54,971 nt of DNA from Mycogone perniciosa. Lineage: Eukaryota > Ascomycota > Sordariomycetes > Hypocreales > Hypocreaceae. The stretch covers positions 1 through 54,971 of the forward strand of contig JAOALB010000112.1 of assembly GCA_025331125.1 (NCBI GenBank). Direction: 5' to 3'. The notes below the pieces were generated by a model. It was not told the origin of the DNA. It ran no database searches and saw only the letters and a list, made by a program, of their open reading frames with translations. Positions 33,101 through 44,387 of the stretch are shown here, piece after piece; the first letter of the stretch is position 1, and each line of letters opens with the position of its first letter. The position numbers and the translations under genes are program-made.

Positions 33101-33481
33101 CGAAACCATTTTACCGCTATGGCCAACCGGACGGATGGTACACGACAGCGCATTCTACCTACTGCATCACAACAAACACTCTACAGTCCTGAACCGCTTG
33201 CAATGGCGGAGAAGTTCCTAGCGGCAGACGACATCGGGAAACCCGAGACTACAGATGTGATGCAAGCAGATGAGCAAAGGGAGAATGATCTGGCACAACC
33301 AGAAGGTGAAGATACACAGGATCCAATGGATATTGTCGAGGAGATGTTCAACGACATGGGCGATTTTCTACAAACATGGGATGTCGATGCCGAGTTGGAC
33401 GAGGCGCGGAGGGCAGATCAGTTGCAGCAAGGCAGCACTACGGCTCGTACAGGAGTTGATGCTCAGCAGAGCCCTTGGTGA
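30116..33481 (+). CDS. Large disordered fungal protein with repeated NPW/SPW motifs, function unknown
   Basis: Single exon, 1121 aa from ATG 30116 (the frame is open further upstream but without an ATG). The N-terminus holds the only strongly structured-looking part: D-D-V-Y-Y-E-G-S-D-D-E-G-Y-D-D-P-A-I-R-K-R-R-Y-E-A-A-G, then V-P-L-L-L-S-A-S-L-R-G-P-F and G-W-V-N-P-W-R-S-K. The rest is Ser/Glu/Pro-rich with basic patches (S-K-R-R-K, S-K-R-R-R-S) that suggest nuclear location. Short motifs recur: NPWRS at 83-87 and 934-938, and SPW at 779-781, 823-825 and the last three residues 1119-1121. Similar fungal proteins are sometimes labelled protamine-like, which I consider a compositional label. 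A nuclear or division-linked role alongside cdc11 is speculation. Confidence 0.85.
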   Translation: MSTVDVIPDTMTPDWHEDTIYCEATCEPDDVYYEGSDDEGYDDPAIRKRRYEAAGRRYLDGSVPLLLSASLRGPFNKESGWVNPWRSKKRTSKPLQPALASHPLVIHQQNRSRISPAAGEDQPAETQDSLECHLPSPESLKQVPFTEAHPYLEEEELVLVQKWRNNIMPSAAAKDDFWAASPLPRSSKRRRSNESSWLKRIASKRRKTELMEEGSVNTPILQRSRTIGLNVPSSNTSNRQPPPNESFHSAPEYLNTSAQKPIQRRKRDADGETNGDDELVSTLGASFSSAPARLVSPPKRISPRRKPSKVAGDQGKYSDDELSRDRMAAATLSSPVSQKGKLHSASQSQALDVQANLTHIATTKSSRHEETLSNSSPLSEARSSISSLSDAPLIDPLEETSSEEESHVLETQEVQSFCFKVLKSKTGDLGEHMAVVDSAPMSRENDDLSDTTSSLSSLDDIDEIETMDDHVSQRSVEETREAVDEPKRSAPPEIVASDCGSTTFIPPTQDSEVTPDSAKVVGSKCERGLESSLDESHVSTVQDVEEADQHVAQTEAVEEAHQPSSPDDDQRPVDVIGAENSSGSILSADSPSGDKTTCTQSSSMLACATPSDIRQPIRRGSTTGNLDGSPVETPSASQDRRFSQFSLKSILNRYVSPLRMLSGLGIHSSPSSQQDTAMKKVADVDAADSTFHSQEVMDLDQQRSQCGSDETSTCSDAESLIADADEGNECATSSHDTGSSREPGSTTAEAVSPGAMAVPDNSTMQETPQKAPPSSSQQSPWAGSQMPRQVNLMDQALSGEEAACNTPEKVGDLVPSIPVDAQSPWVRDTENHLMRQNQTPLSFNKVDNISSWGSRENTAQPCPVEAMENASQHSTHSGPARSSTPEPQFAFASFASFMTPSPERRSRRTNHSAWRTSGFGLPSTQSILASAMKNPWRSSINRRVSWAPLPNEQENVSDSPRLNTTPSLKRERERPGSPPPMTPLSELPASEDLRFRNHFTAMANRTDGTRQRILPTASQQTLYSPEPLAMAEKFLAADDIGKPETTDVMQADEQRENDLAQPEGEDTQDPMDIVEEMFNDMGDFLQTWDVDAELDEARRADQLQQGSTTARTGVDAQQSPW

Positions 33482-34079
33482 GCAAGCTCGTCTCTGAGAG
33501 GGCTATGGAATTTTGTGTGATTGTCGTTGATTTTTATTGGTTTAAGCGTGGCGCTGCGAGTTGGACTGTTTGAAGGTCTCTGAGTACGGCTAGGTTTTGT
33601 TTACCCTCGTGTTTACGAGCATGCCTATTAAGGGTGTTTGTTGAAGATTTGGTCGCAACATGATATACGCTATTGTTGAGAGGGAACGATGGGATGGCCG
33701 TGTGTCGACAGATTTGTTGAGATGGCTGAAGGGCGTGGGGAATAGATTGTCACACCGGTTTTCTATGTGCTACACGTTGATATTTGGGCGGCATTGGCGC
33801 TCAAAATCAGTATTATGTACGGAGCACTTCGTGTTACGCTATATCGATGATCAATCAGTTCCAAATTGTGCGTATTACGAGTAGACTGAGATGTGGACTG
33901 GGGATATGTGTGTATCTTCTTGGTGAGAGGGGCGCGCTACGACCTTACAGCTGCAATTGTAGAGAAGATGGCTTGATGCCATATGAATACTTTTTCTTAT
34001 TGTTTCTTATTGTTTCGGAATGTCCAGTAAACAATTAGCAACGATAATTAAGTAGCCGCCAATCTTAGAAACTGCTTCG

Positions 34080-34087
34080 CCCACGTG
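34080..34087 (-). promoter_or_regulatory. CACGTGGG site
   Basis: Reverse-strand CACGTGGG in the long interval between the NPW/SPW gene and kcs1, about 3.4 kb upstream of kcs1. One of three such sites in 4 kb, where about 0.1 would be expected by chance. Confidence 0.4.
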
Positions 34088-35625
34088 TAAGCAACACCAC
34101 ATATCATATGGCCCTCAAGCAACCACCATTGTCCAATTGAGATTCAATGATACCCTATATCACGAATGAAACAGAACCCAAATGAGCCCACCTGCACTTT
34201 AATTAACTCCGCAATTTATAGAAACAACATCGCGACTTCGGAAATTCAAGTCAATCCTCCAAAATCACCAATCTACAGGGTAAGCACCTTTGTCCACAAG
34301 CCACCAGGACTGCACCGAACCCAACACTCACGATGTGTACGAAGTATGTCTCAGTTACGATGTCTCCCTTCGAGTGTCAAACTGTACATACCCCTTGCCT
34401 TGTAAATGTACCTGTGTCTCGTATGTTTTCAATGATTGCCCTAGACCCATTGATCCCCTGGTGGAGACCCCGGTTCGGAAGATGACGCCTCAGTGAACCC
34501 CTCTGGTCCAATTGACGTCGCAGAATGGACAACGTGGTGCGCTTCTCTGGTGAGCGAAGCGTTGGGGGTTAAAAAGAGACACTTATCTCTCTCTTCCCCT
34601 CCCCTTTTTGCAACTTTACCACCACTTACCTCATAGATGCAGCCACCCCCTCTTGTTTGTATTTGGGCTGGGCGGGACGGGCCTAGTTTCTGTGATGGAG
34701 GGAGTGAGCTGAGCGACGAGATTGCGAGACCGAGTGTGACTGTCTGTATGTATGATTGGATATTGTGCATAATCACACCACGTCTTGGGGCGGGATGTGA
34801 TCATGTCAAGAGGGGTTTTGCATGTATATGGTATCAAAGAACCACCAAACCGGAAGGCAACAACATTGCTGATGCAGGGCAGGTGTGGAGAGACGCGGGG
34901 AACAAGTGGGAACTATCCGCTTGCACAATAGAGATGCCAACCATTAGGGGTAATTGGCTAAATCCGGCGCTTGCCTCGTTCTCGTTTGCAAGCCGTTTCC
35001 TCGAGGGAACATTAAACCTTGTCTCCATTGACAGTCTCCTCAATCACGGCATCTCAATCAGCGTCGTACTCGTAATTCGTACTGGAACGTTCCCTCTCTC
35101 GCCTGAGCACGCTGTCGTTCCTGTGGTGTGTTAATAAATTGTGCATGGGATGTCTAAGCGAACACTACTCGCATCATCCATATGTAATCAGCTAACGAGA
35201 TGAATGGAATGCGCCTCGTCACATTGCAGAGTCTGTACAGCCACAGACCGCCTTGCGCCGTCGATGATGAGCAGGGTACTCGCTTCCCCGTGTGGATCGA
35301 TCGCTAATCTGGACCAGAAAAGATCCAGTCATTGTGTCAGGCCTAACCGGGCAGACATCCGGTGGAATCAAAACCGTTCCTGGCCGTCGAGTTGAGCCAA
35401 GGGATACCAAACATGTGACCATCAAGGTGGAACTGAGATCCCTGCTTAGGTTCAAGAGACCGGCCTCACCGCAAATCTTGAAATCGAGATGATACTGGAG
35501 CCGTTGAGCCTCGTTTGCGACACAAGTATTGGCGAAATAGGCTCATAATACTCCGTAGCCAGAGCGGTATGAGTGGTTGGCGGGCAGCTGCCGTCAGGAC
35601 ACACCAGTTAGATGTCAGCAGAACA

Positions 35626-35633
35626 CACGTGGG
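35626..35633 (+). promoter_or_regulatory. CACGTGGG site
   Basis: CACGTGGG about 1.86 kb upstream of the kcs1 ATG. This is the extended E-box bound tightly by Pho4-type bHLH regulators in yeasts. A regulatory role is inferred from sequence only. Confidence 0.45.
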
Positions 35634-36135
35634 AGCGTCAGCAAACGTTAGACTTCACGGCTTATTACCGTGTGACATGTTCTTTGGAGAGAAAATCTTG
35701 GATTTTCTCACACACGGGACAAGACCTGTGGCCAAAGCGTCGCCCAATTTGTGGATTGGTAAACTGGAGGAGATCAAGTCGGCAGCAGAGTGTGAGAATT
35801 GAGTTTGACCCGGCTATTTGGGCGCTGCAATCAATTGACCAGGACACAGATCTGACCTGCATAGAGGGCTGCATTTTTTGGAGTGAGTGTTGGCCAACAA
35901 AGCTTCGCTTCAGGTCTGTCTGTGGCTGAAGCAATCAAACAGCTTGATCAATTGCCATTTCAATTCCACCCTGGCGGAACCTGGATCCCAAGGACCCCAA
36001 GGATCCGCTTGGCTGATGCCGCCAACAGTTTGTGTCGAAGCTCGGTGAGTCAATCCGTCATAGTTGGTTGGGAACGTGGTTGTTGTCCGTCCTTGAGCTA
36101 TCCTTGTCCCATCTGCCGGATGCCTCCAGATCTTC

Positions 36136-36143
36136 CACGTGGG
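36136..36143 (+). promoter_or_regulatory. CACGTGGG site
   Basis: CACGTGGG within TCCACGTGGGAC, about 1.34 kb upstream of the kcs1 ATG. It is the closest of the three E-boxes to the kinase gene. Confidence 0.45.
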
Positions 36144-36782
36144 ACACGATGACGTCCGGAGAACTTCCAGCAATAGAAACCGAAGAGAAACTCGGTAGAT
36201 TAAGTACCATTCGGCAGGGATCTTGAATCTGACGGAAGGCTGATCCGAACGAAGCCCCTTTCGAGATTTGGGGCAATGGTTTTACGAAGTAGTTGTCTGG
36301 CGAGTGCCGTCCGTAGTCGACAACGTGAGACATTGTTGATTTATCCGTCTTCAAAACTCGAGCCGTTTTCAAGCTGACCGATTGATGGCGGCCAGGAGAG
36401 AATCCGAAATCCGAATAAGAATTATGATCAGGGAAGCACGTACAGAGTACTTCGTGCTCGTAAACGTGAATGGAAGAAAGCCGCTAAAAGCTTCGAGAAA
36501 GGCCACTCGGGCATTATCATGGTGGCTTCCTTGCCATGCTAGCCATTGTTTCTATGCCTGATTCTGGCATTAGTTTCGATTAGTTCGGTGGTTTGATGAC
36601 GAGGGATTGACGATTCTGACGGCGAGCCGCCGCGTCATTGGTCCCGGACGTCATCAATCCCAGCATCCTGCAATCTTGCTGTTACTAGCATGGCAAACAC
36701 TCCGGGGGGCGATTGGTCGGGGAGTGATACGGGATAAGACGGACTCTGGCCGTGTTTGCAGTGTTTGCCTGTCTCACTTTCG

Positions 36783-36815
36783 TGTTGCGTTGCGTTGCGT
36801 TGCGTTGCTTTGCTT
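36783..36815 (+). repeat. GTTGC/GTTTGC-type short tandem repeat
   Basis: TGCGT/TTGCG pentamers repeat about four times and grade into TTGCTTTGCTTTACTTTGC. It lies about 700 bp upstream of kcs1, probably in its promoter or leader, and is likely length-variable. Confidence 0.7.
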
Positions 36816-37484
36816 TACTTTGCTTCGAAGGGTGTCTGTTATCTTGATAAGACCAAGCCAAGGGATCAGTTTGATGGAGATTACGAGCAGGTACGGAGCA
36901 ATACGGGCCTTTCTTTATCATGATACGGAACATGAGCCCCACTTGCGGCACCACTGACCAGCAATTTCCAGCACTAGCATCCAGAGCCCAAAGCCCCTAT
37001 CAGGCAGGCCAGCCAGGGCTCCAGCTGCTAATCTTCCGCTGCAGGCTTCCCACGCTGCCCACGCTGCCCACGCTGCCTGTCCTGCAAGCACTCAACCCTC
37101 ACTGAACCTCCGCTAATCGCACCCTCTGGTGCACTGAACGATGGACGGCCCCCCCCTGGCGAGCGCGCCAAACCCAGCCTCGCCAGCCACTAAAACCCCG
37201 CGAAAGCGCCTTGTGCCACAGCGATCTCCTCCCACTGATGGGCCCCAAGTGCCCCTGTGCTGGAGCGGTCTGGTGGGGAGGGGTGGCCCATTCGGCAGCC
37301 AGTCCAGCCCTTGGCCTCTGCGTTCCAATCCTTTTTCCCACCGAAACCTTGCAAAGGAAAGGCAATCTATCCCCAAGTCTCCCTCCATCATCTCCGCAAC
37401 ACTTCTCCCTCAGTCGACTAACCTGCGTCTGCCACGAATCAATCCTGCCACGCTGACGCTTCTGCCGCGCCAGATGTTGTCCCC

Positions 37485-40400
37485 ATGTCGAGTCCGCATC
37501 CCCAGTTTGAAAATGCCGCACCCGCTGCACTGGTGAGCCGCACCGTGTGTATTGATGGCCGGGCGCAGCAGCAGAAGCCGCACCCTCAGGCGTCTGGCCA
37601 GCAGCAGGAGGCTCGCGTTGTCGATGCACCCCCAACCCTGGACCTGGACTTGAACCTGGCCACCACCACCACCATCACTGCTACCACCTCCAACGCATCG
37701 GTACCGCCCTGCGACCCAATGCAGGCAGATGGAAGTAGTAGCGGCAGCAGCAATAGCAGCAACACCTCTATAAAGGCCCCTGGCGCCCCAGCCCGGCAGA
37801 GGCAGCAGATGGGTCCGTCATTGCTCTCCCAGGCTCTGGCGTCTGCTCGAGGCATCCTCCGTCAGCGGCCTCAGTCGTCCCACCCACCACAGCCGCAGGC
37901 ACCGCAGAACGAGATCCCTCGGCCCTCGAGGTCGACACCTACGTCGTCGGCCTCTGGCCAGGTCGCACGAGAGGCTCACTCAGCACCCGCTACACCTACT
38001 GAGCTGCGAGATGCCCTAGAACACAGAGACGACGACAGTCCCGTAGTACGAGGCTTGCCGCACTCTGCCACAATGGCCGCCACCGCTACCATTCCGATGA
38101 TGACAACTGCCATCCCTGGGCGGAATCTTGCTAGCGACCCGTCCTCGTTCAACCCCCAAGTCCTGACTCACGCCAAGGATATGCTCATCGAGCACCGCGA
38201 GTTTCTAGAAAGAGCCCGAGGTAGAGTATCGACATCGCTTGAAATAGACCGAAAGGCATTTGGATTTCACTCGACCTATCCCTTCTCCCGCTCGACGAGC
38301 CCCGACGACTCCACACCTACCAATGGCAGCTACGTCGACTCCGTAGCCTCGGAATTGCCTCCACAAACGAGAGATGACATGGCACAGGAGTCACGACATC
38401 CTCACCGACCGCTCGTCACATCTGAAAAGACTGAAAAGATATGGTCCATCGGAGCAGGCGATGGCAGTGAGGAAGATGGCTTGGTTGAACAGTCGGTTGC
38501 AGAGGCAATGGCCGGCATGGAACATAACGCACGCAGTCGCAAGGCGAGCTACAGTCTACGATTCTTCAAAGAGGGGTTACCTCCGGAGGACAAGGCACGC
38601 CGAAAGGAGGCCAAGGCCTCACGGGAGAAGCAGGTGCCGACAGTGGATGAAGACACAACTCAGCCCGAGGGAGCACTTTTGGAGAATATGCAGCCGCCGA
38701 AGCATGCATTGCCAGATGATGCAATGGTACCCGCCAAGACCAGAGCCCAATCTCTTCCAGTTCAAGTCTTGGATGCCCGGCCACAAGTCACGAAACCACA
38801 CGACACAATTATTTCTAGCCGACAAACCAGTGATGCCAGCACCGAGGAGGCTGCACCGTTGCAAACGGCGCTATCTGACATGAAAGGTCACGAGGAGGCC
38901 GAGCCGGTGCCGCCTCGTACAGAAGTGGGGCCGGAGTCGGCCCAAGAAACCGAAGTAGTGGAGGAGCGGCGGCGGTCACCTGATAAGCCCGAAGTCGGAG
39001 CTTCGCCGTATGTCCGTGCCCATGTCCGTGCGGAGACAGAGGCGGAGGCAGAGACGGACAAAGAGGAGAGAGATGCAGACGTCGAGGGAGCAGGAGATGT
39101 TGACGCTGATGAGTCAGGAGAGGAAAAGATATCATCTGCTGTCTTTTTACCTCACCAAGAACTGGACGACGGCCGTGCAAGCGTGAGTGATGGGAGTGAT
39201 GCCGACACGATGCGGCGGCCGAGGTCGCCCTCACAGAGTAAACCCCGCCACCCATGGCTCGTCAAAGCTGATGAGCCCGAGCCCGAGATTCGTGAAAAGG
39301 AAGAAGTACCCTACGAACTGTCGCACTCTCCATCCCGTGAGAACCTTGTTTCTCGCCGTGCCGAGCCCGCAGCGGACATCCCTAACGAGTTTGCCGTGGA
39401 CGGTGAGGTTGAGGTGAACCATGTTAACCATGTTGCCCCTGCGAAGTTGCCTCGAGCTGTGACCCATTACGAAGACCATGTCCATGACCACCAGCACCAA
39501 ACTCGTCGGCCTCTTGAGGCCATTGAACTTATTCCATATAAACATCAAGTTGGTGGCCATAATACGTTGTGGCGGTTCTCTCGTCGAGCTGTCTGTAAGC
39601 AACTCAGCAATAGGGAAAATGAGTTTTACGAGACGATTGAGAGATATCATCGTGACCTACTCCCATTCCTGCCTCGGTATGTATTGGCCATTTCACATTA
39701 GCTACTGCCTATGCATGCCGCTCTCTTGAACACATATTGCTCTCAAATGTTTATTTTGTCACTAATAAGTTCCTCCTAGATACATTGGTGTTCTCAATGT
39801 GACCTTTCAGAAGAAGCCTCGCAGAAAAAGCGTTGTGAAAAAGGAGGAAACAGCCACTACCGAGGGTCAATCCAAGGGCCACGATGCTGTATCAACTGAT
39901 GCCAAAGGTACAAAGAAGACAATTGCGCCCCCCGCAAGGATCATCAGCCAATCCCTAGCCAATGCCAACATCCCGATCCCGACAGTCACATTCAATGACA
40001 ATAAGCATATCCTTCCTCGCAACCTCCTTCAACCAACACCGCCACCGGAGTATTTCCACCGGCGGAGCGTTTCGACACCTAAAGCATCAACTTCCCCAAG
40101 GCCATCACAGCCCCGGCCAACCATGGAAGAGAGGCCTAATAGCTGGGGGGCTACCACCGTCAATAAAAGATTACGTAACGAGGTCTTCAACGATGCATTC
40201 TTGAAACAGCCAGTTGAGGTTCAGAAGCACCGACGCCCTCATCAGCGCTCTGTTCCATTGCCAACCCTGCAGCGACTACTTCGGACGAGCAATTCCGACC
40301 CTGCTCTAATTCAAAGCACTGAGAAGCACCAGAAAACTCATGGCGATGAGCACACTTCTGTCAAGGCAATGCCATCTCCGCTTCAGCAAACAACTAGTGA

Positions 40401-41646
40401 TCTTGGACCTGAAGAAAGCTATTTACAAACCGAACCTGCTGAAGTCAAAGATATTACTGGGACTAGTGCTCCCGAGCCAGAAATGCTGAGGAACAGCCCG
40501 CTGACGAAGAAGAAGCGCAGATACTCTGCGGGTGGTCTCCGGCGCAAACCACAAGATGTGAGTGACTCACGAGGTGATCTCAAATATTTCGAGCAAGCCG
40601 ACGACGCGGACTACAAGCAGGGCGGAGAGGAAAAGGAGGTGTCTTCTGGAAATGTCAACAAGGCGACGGACCACAATGACCATCATCCCGTGGCTACTAA
40701 TGGAACGGCGGAACAATCTGCAACGGCTGATGTATCTGTGCCTTCCGATGGCGATGTGCCGATTCCATTAACGCCATCAGATCTACCGGCAGAATTCCAA
40801 AAGATCCTTCGACCCAACAATCCAAAGGAAGCAAAGACTCAAGGTGACAGGGTAGAATATTTCTTGCTGTTGGAAGATTTGACTGCCGGCATGAAACGGC
40901 CATGCATGATGGACCTCAAGATGGGGACCCGCCAATATGGTGTTGAGGCTTCACCGAGCAAGCAGAAGTCGCAGCAGGAGAAGTGCAGGACTACTACCTC
41001 GGCGGAGCTTGGGGTGCGAATCTGTGGATTGCAAGTTTGGAATGTGCAAACTCAGAGCTATGATTTCCAGGACAAATACTTTGGTCGGAAACTGAAGGCG
41101 GGCAAGGAGTTCCAGGATGCTTTAACGAAATTTCTTTACAATGGCGTCGACTTGCAAAGCATTCTTCGCCACATTCCAGTCATTTTGAGGAAGCTTGCGC
41201 AACTGGAACAGATTGTATGCGGCCTGCGTGGATACCGCTTCTATGCTGCTAGCTTGCTCATGTTCTACGATGGAGACTTATCTGACGATAATGGTGGCTA
41301 TGATACGGCGTACGACTCCATGACGGATATTGCCACTGATACCGAGGAAACGGCGCGGAGGAAGAAGAAAAAACGAGAGATTGATTTCAAGGTGGCAGAC
41401 TTTGCCAACAGCCTCACCCCACTGGACAAGGTGCAGGATAAGCCTTGTCCGCCGCAGCATCCGGACCAACCAGATGGTGGCTTTCTCAAGGGGTTGCGAA
41501 GTCTCAGAAAATACTTTTTGCAGATTCAACAAGATACGAGAGTGGAACTGGGTCTCGATCCTCGTGGATGGAGTTCAGCGCATGGGGTGGACGTCCTCTC
41601 CGCAATGGATGAGGAGGAAGAAGACTATGGGATGATCAGCGTATAA
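37485..41646 (+). CDS. kcs1: Inositol hexakisphosphate kinase Kcs1 (two exons)
   Basis: Exons 37485-39676 and 39780-41646 (GTATGT...TAG) encode 1352 aa. Kcs1 phosphorylates InsP6 (and InsP5) to inositol pyrophosphates that report phosphate and energy status. The IPK-family signature P1105-C-M-M-D-L-K-M-G1113 (PxxxDxKxG) is present. So are A-S-L-L-M-F-Y-D-G and, near residue 1264, E-I-D-F-K-V-A-D-F-A, which carries the IDF metal-binding Asp. The N-lobe start is Y-K-H-Q-V-G-G-H-N-T-L-W-R, and the exon junction falls in F-L-P-R-Y-I-G-V-L. The first about 680 residues and an insertion of about 330 residues inside the catalytic domain are low complexity, Pro/Ser/Glu-rich, as is usual in filamentous fungi. 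A His-rich H-V-H-D-H-Q-H-Q stretch precedes the catalytic core. Confidence 0.95.
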
Positions 41647-42440
41647 TGATACTACTTTTCACTTGACGACCAAGGATGGTAAATCCCAGCCTTGGCCTTT
41701 ACGAACTTACTACCGCATTTTACGACTTTTCTTCGCTTTCCGTTTTGCTTCATGGGCTGCTTTTCGAAACGAACGAAATCCGGACAATAGCAAGGCGTTT
41801 GGACGGGTCTCATGACATCGGATATCAGCCTGCATCATTTCTTTGCGCGTATATGGGTGAAGGACTCTTGGTTCAGAGGACCGAACTGGACGGATGTTCT
41901 ATGACTAGTCTAGGAGGAGATGTGTTGAAGCGATTGTTTTTCTTGCTTTTTCATTTTTATTTCAATGAATGTCTCACCAACACAGCGTTGACCGCTCGAA
42001 GGCTTTTGAACTGAAATCAGGACAAGACTTGCATGTATAATGTGGCGTGTGTGTGCCAGAAGGAATCAGAATGTCAGCTGCGGTTTGTTTTGCTTGTTCT
42101 ATTTGTCGGGATGGATGGTGGGATGGCATAGGTAACGGAGCTCTGGGTTTTTCGGAATGGGAATAGGCTATGTAATTAGAGTGTTAGAGAAAATCCTATT
42201 AGACTGTTGTCATTAAATCTGACGCTTTTGTGGCGATGTTGATGCGTCTCTTATATGGACGAGTACTACGAGTAGTAATATCTGTGGCGGGCCGATGCCA
42301 ATATTGTTGCTTCGCTGCGCCCGAACCCCTCTCACATTCCATCTCCTTCAACATCTTAGGCCTAGGGCTTTAATACTAATGCAAGCTAGCAAACACACCC
42401 TCTCCGATATCACATATTATCTTATGAAGAAAGAAAAACA
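41647..42440. other. Intergenic interval between kcs1 and the FAD oxidoreductase gene
   Basis: The kcs1 3' UTR and the promoter of the next gene. No coding or repeat feature that I can support. The ATG of the next gene is preceded by an A-rich AAGAAAGAAAAACA context. Confidence 0.65.
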
Positions 42441-44061
42441 ATGGGTGCTGTAGTTTCACACCTCCAGGATGGCATCTCCGCCATAAGCACCATTCTGACC
42501 ACGCTGTCCGCCCTCAACGCCAAGTATCAATCCCTCATCCAGCGCCTTTCGTCAGACCCGGGTCTGCCCGTCGCAAATCCCACGGCGTCGTATTGGATGC
42601 AAGATGCTCCCTTTCCGGAAATCTGTGACATGCAGAATGACGTGCCGGAGGAAGCTGACGTGGTGATTATCGGGAGCGGCATCACTGCTGCGGCGGCTGC
42701 GAAAACCCTCTGCGAACTTGAGCATGGAGGAGGAGTGAAGATTGCTGTTTTGGAAGCTAGGCAATTGTGTAGCGGTGCGACGGCTAGGAATGGCGGGCAT
42801 ATCAAATGCTCACCCCATGATGAATTTTCACGGTTGCGGAAACTCCTGGGTGAGGAGAAGGCGAGGAAGGTCGTGAGGCTGCAGATGAGACATTTAGATG
42901 CGCTGAAGGAGATTGGAGAAGATATTCCGTGTGGGGAGGTGAGGGAGGTTGAGACGGTGGACTTGTATCTCCAGGAGGAGGATTTTGAGGAAGGGAAGAA
43001 GAGTGTCGGGGGGATAAGGGAGTGGATGCCGGAGGTGGAAGTTGAGGTTTGGGAGGGCGAGAAGGCGAGAGAGAAGGTGAGTAGTGTACCATGCCTTGTG
43101 AGACGACAAGTGAGGCTGACTGGAGAAGTTTGGGGCGAATCAGCATGTTGTGGGAGCGTTGTCGTATAAGGCTGGGGCATTATGGCCATATCGACTCATC
43201 ACAGGCGTGTGGAACGATTTGATCAAACGATACCCAAGTCTTGCTATAAGCACACACACGCCCGTTGAGGACATCACTGCCAATGACTCCTCATCAACAC
43301 ACCCTTACAAAGTCCACACATCGAGAGGAATCATCAAAGCGCGCCATGTCCTCCACGCTACGAACGGATACGCAGCACATCTTATTCCTGCTCTACGAGG
43401 CCGTCTCACCGGCGTGATCGGACACATGACCGCTCAACGTCCCGGACAGGACTTCCCACCATGCCACGGCCAAAGATCTTGGTCTGTGATGTATCTCCCC
43501 GGCTTTGACTATGTTATACAACGACCTGATGGAGAGAATGGATTGCCGGGGGATGTCATGCTAGGAGGCGGACTCTTCAGGAGCAAGGATGAAGGAATGG
43601 ATCAAATTGGCGTATGGGATGATAGCAAGACTGACACTTTACCGGTGATGCATCTGAGGGGCAGTATGGCGACGATTTTTGAGCCGAAATGGGGCGTCGA
43701 AGGGGGATTGAAGAAATCGTGGAGTGGAATCATGGGCTTCACGGGGGATATGATGCCCCTTGTTGGGCCTCTTCCTCGGATGAAGGGCGTGCCTGGCGGA
43801 CCTACGCAGACTAGAGGAGGGACGAATAGCTCCGGACAGTGGATTGCGGCGGGATTTAATGGAGAAGGCATGGTGTGGGCTTGGTTGAGCGGTACGGCTG
43901 TGGCAATAATGATGCTGGGCAGGGAGGAGGAGGATTTAGAGAAGGGGGTTGGACGCCCAGGGGGCAAGTTGGAGGAGTGGTTTCCAAGGGAGGAGGTTCG
44001 AGTCAACGAGGCTAGGTTGAAGAGGGCGGATTTGAAGAATTTGGCTGGCGAGGTTATGTGA
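42441..44061 (+). CDS. FAD-dependent oxidoreductase of the DAO family (two exons)
   Basis: Exons 42441-43076 and 43129-44061 encode about 522 aa. The donor is GTGAGT; the acceptor could also be three bases earlier (exon from 43126, one more Lys), both in frame. The N-terminal dinucleotide-binding motif V-V-I-I-G-S-G-I-T-A-A (residues 74-84) and L-E-A-R-Q-L-C-S-G-A-T-A-R-N-G-G-H are typical of D-amino-acid-oxidase-fold flavoproteins. Later come G-A-L-S-Y-K-A-G-A-L-W-P-Y-R-L, a H-A-T-N-G-Y-A-A-H-L segment and the FAD-contacting C-terminal G-F-N-G-E-G-M-V-W-A-W-L-S-G. Such enzymes oxidise amines or amino acids; the substrate here is unknown. The first 45 residues are a helical extension without a clear signal peptide. 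Confidence 0.88.
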
Positions 44062-44387
44062 GGGAACATGTAAACGAGAAGTGAGAGTTGAACAGGGAAT
44101 GCGTGATGCCACTTGGACACTACTAGTCTAGGTGTGCGTTTGTTGGACTCAGAAGCCATTCACCATTTGCTCACTTTTTCGTGTGATTTACTAAGCGGTC
44201 TATAGGATTAAAAATCCTGCTTTCCTTTCATCTGATAGAAATTCCTCCTTCACTTTTTCATTTCTGCATCACAGGTTCAACCCACAACAACGGTGGTTGC
44301 TTGTGAATGCCCTCAACAACACAACATATTGCAACGGCCTCGCTCTGCAATAGTGACTATTGATTGCATCACCGCCGAGAACCAACC
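44062..44387. other. Short intergenic interval
   Basis: 326 bp, presumably the 3' UTR of the oxidoreductase and the promoter of the Rho-like gene. A GGTTCAACCC word near 44274 is not within a tRNA-like context. Nothing else is seen. Confidence 0.6.

Larger units (their letters stand above)
33482..37484. other. Four-kilobase gene-free region upstream of kcs1
   Basis: No coding frame shows family features; the longest plus-strand ORF (34637-35134, ATG start) looks like chance. The region contains three CACGTGGG sites (34080-34087 reverse, 35626-35633, 36136-36143), a TACTCCGTA word (35549-35557), a GAGAAAATC-TTG-GATTTTCTC hairpin near 35690-35710, a GTTGC pentamer run near 36783-36815, and CCCACGCTG repeats near 37048-37075. 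The last few hundred bases are pyrimidine-rich and probably the kcs1 leader. A long 5' UTR, an upstream non-coding RNA or an unrecognised gene could be present. Confidence 0.55.

Noticed and set aside
34637..35134. 165-codon plus-strand ORF upstream of kcs1
   Set aside because: It starts with ATG but shows no domain, unusual composition and no splice-linked continuation; an ORF of this length is expected by chance in 4 kb of normal-GC DNA.
42527..43189. 220-codon minus-strand ORF opposite the FAD oxidoreductase
   Set aside because: Ser/Pro/Thr-rich shadow; the plus strand carries the dinucleotide-binding motif and conserved flavoprotein segments.
44270..44285. GGTTCAACCC word resembling a tRNA B box
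   Set aside because: No A box or acceptor-stem pairing at suitable distances on either strand.
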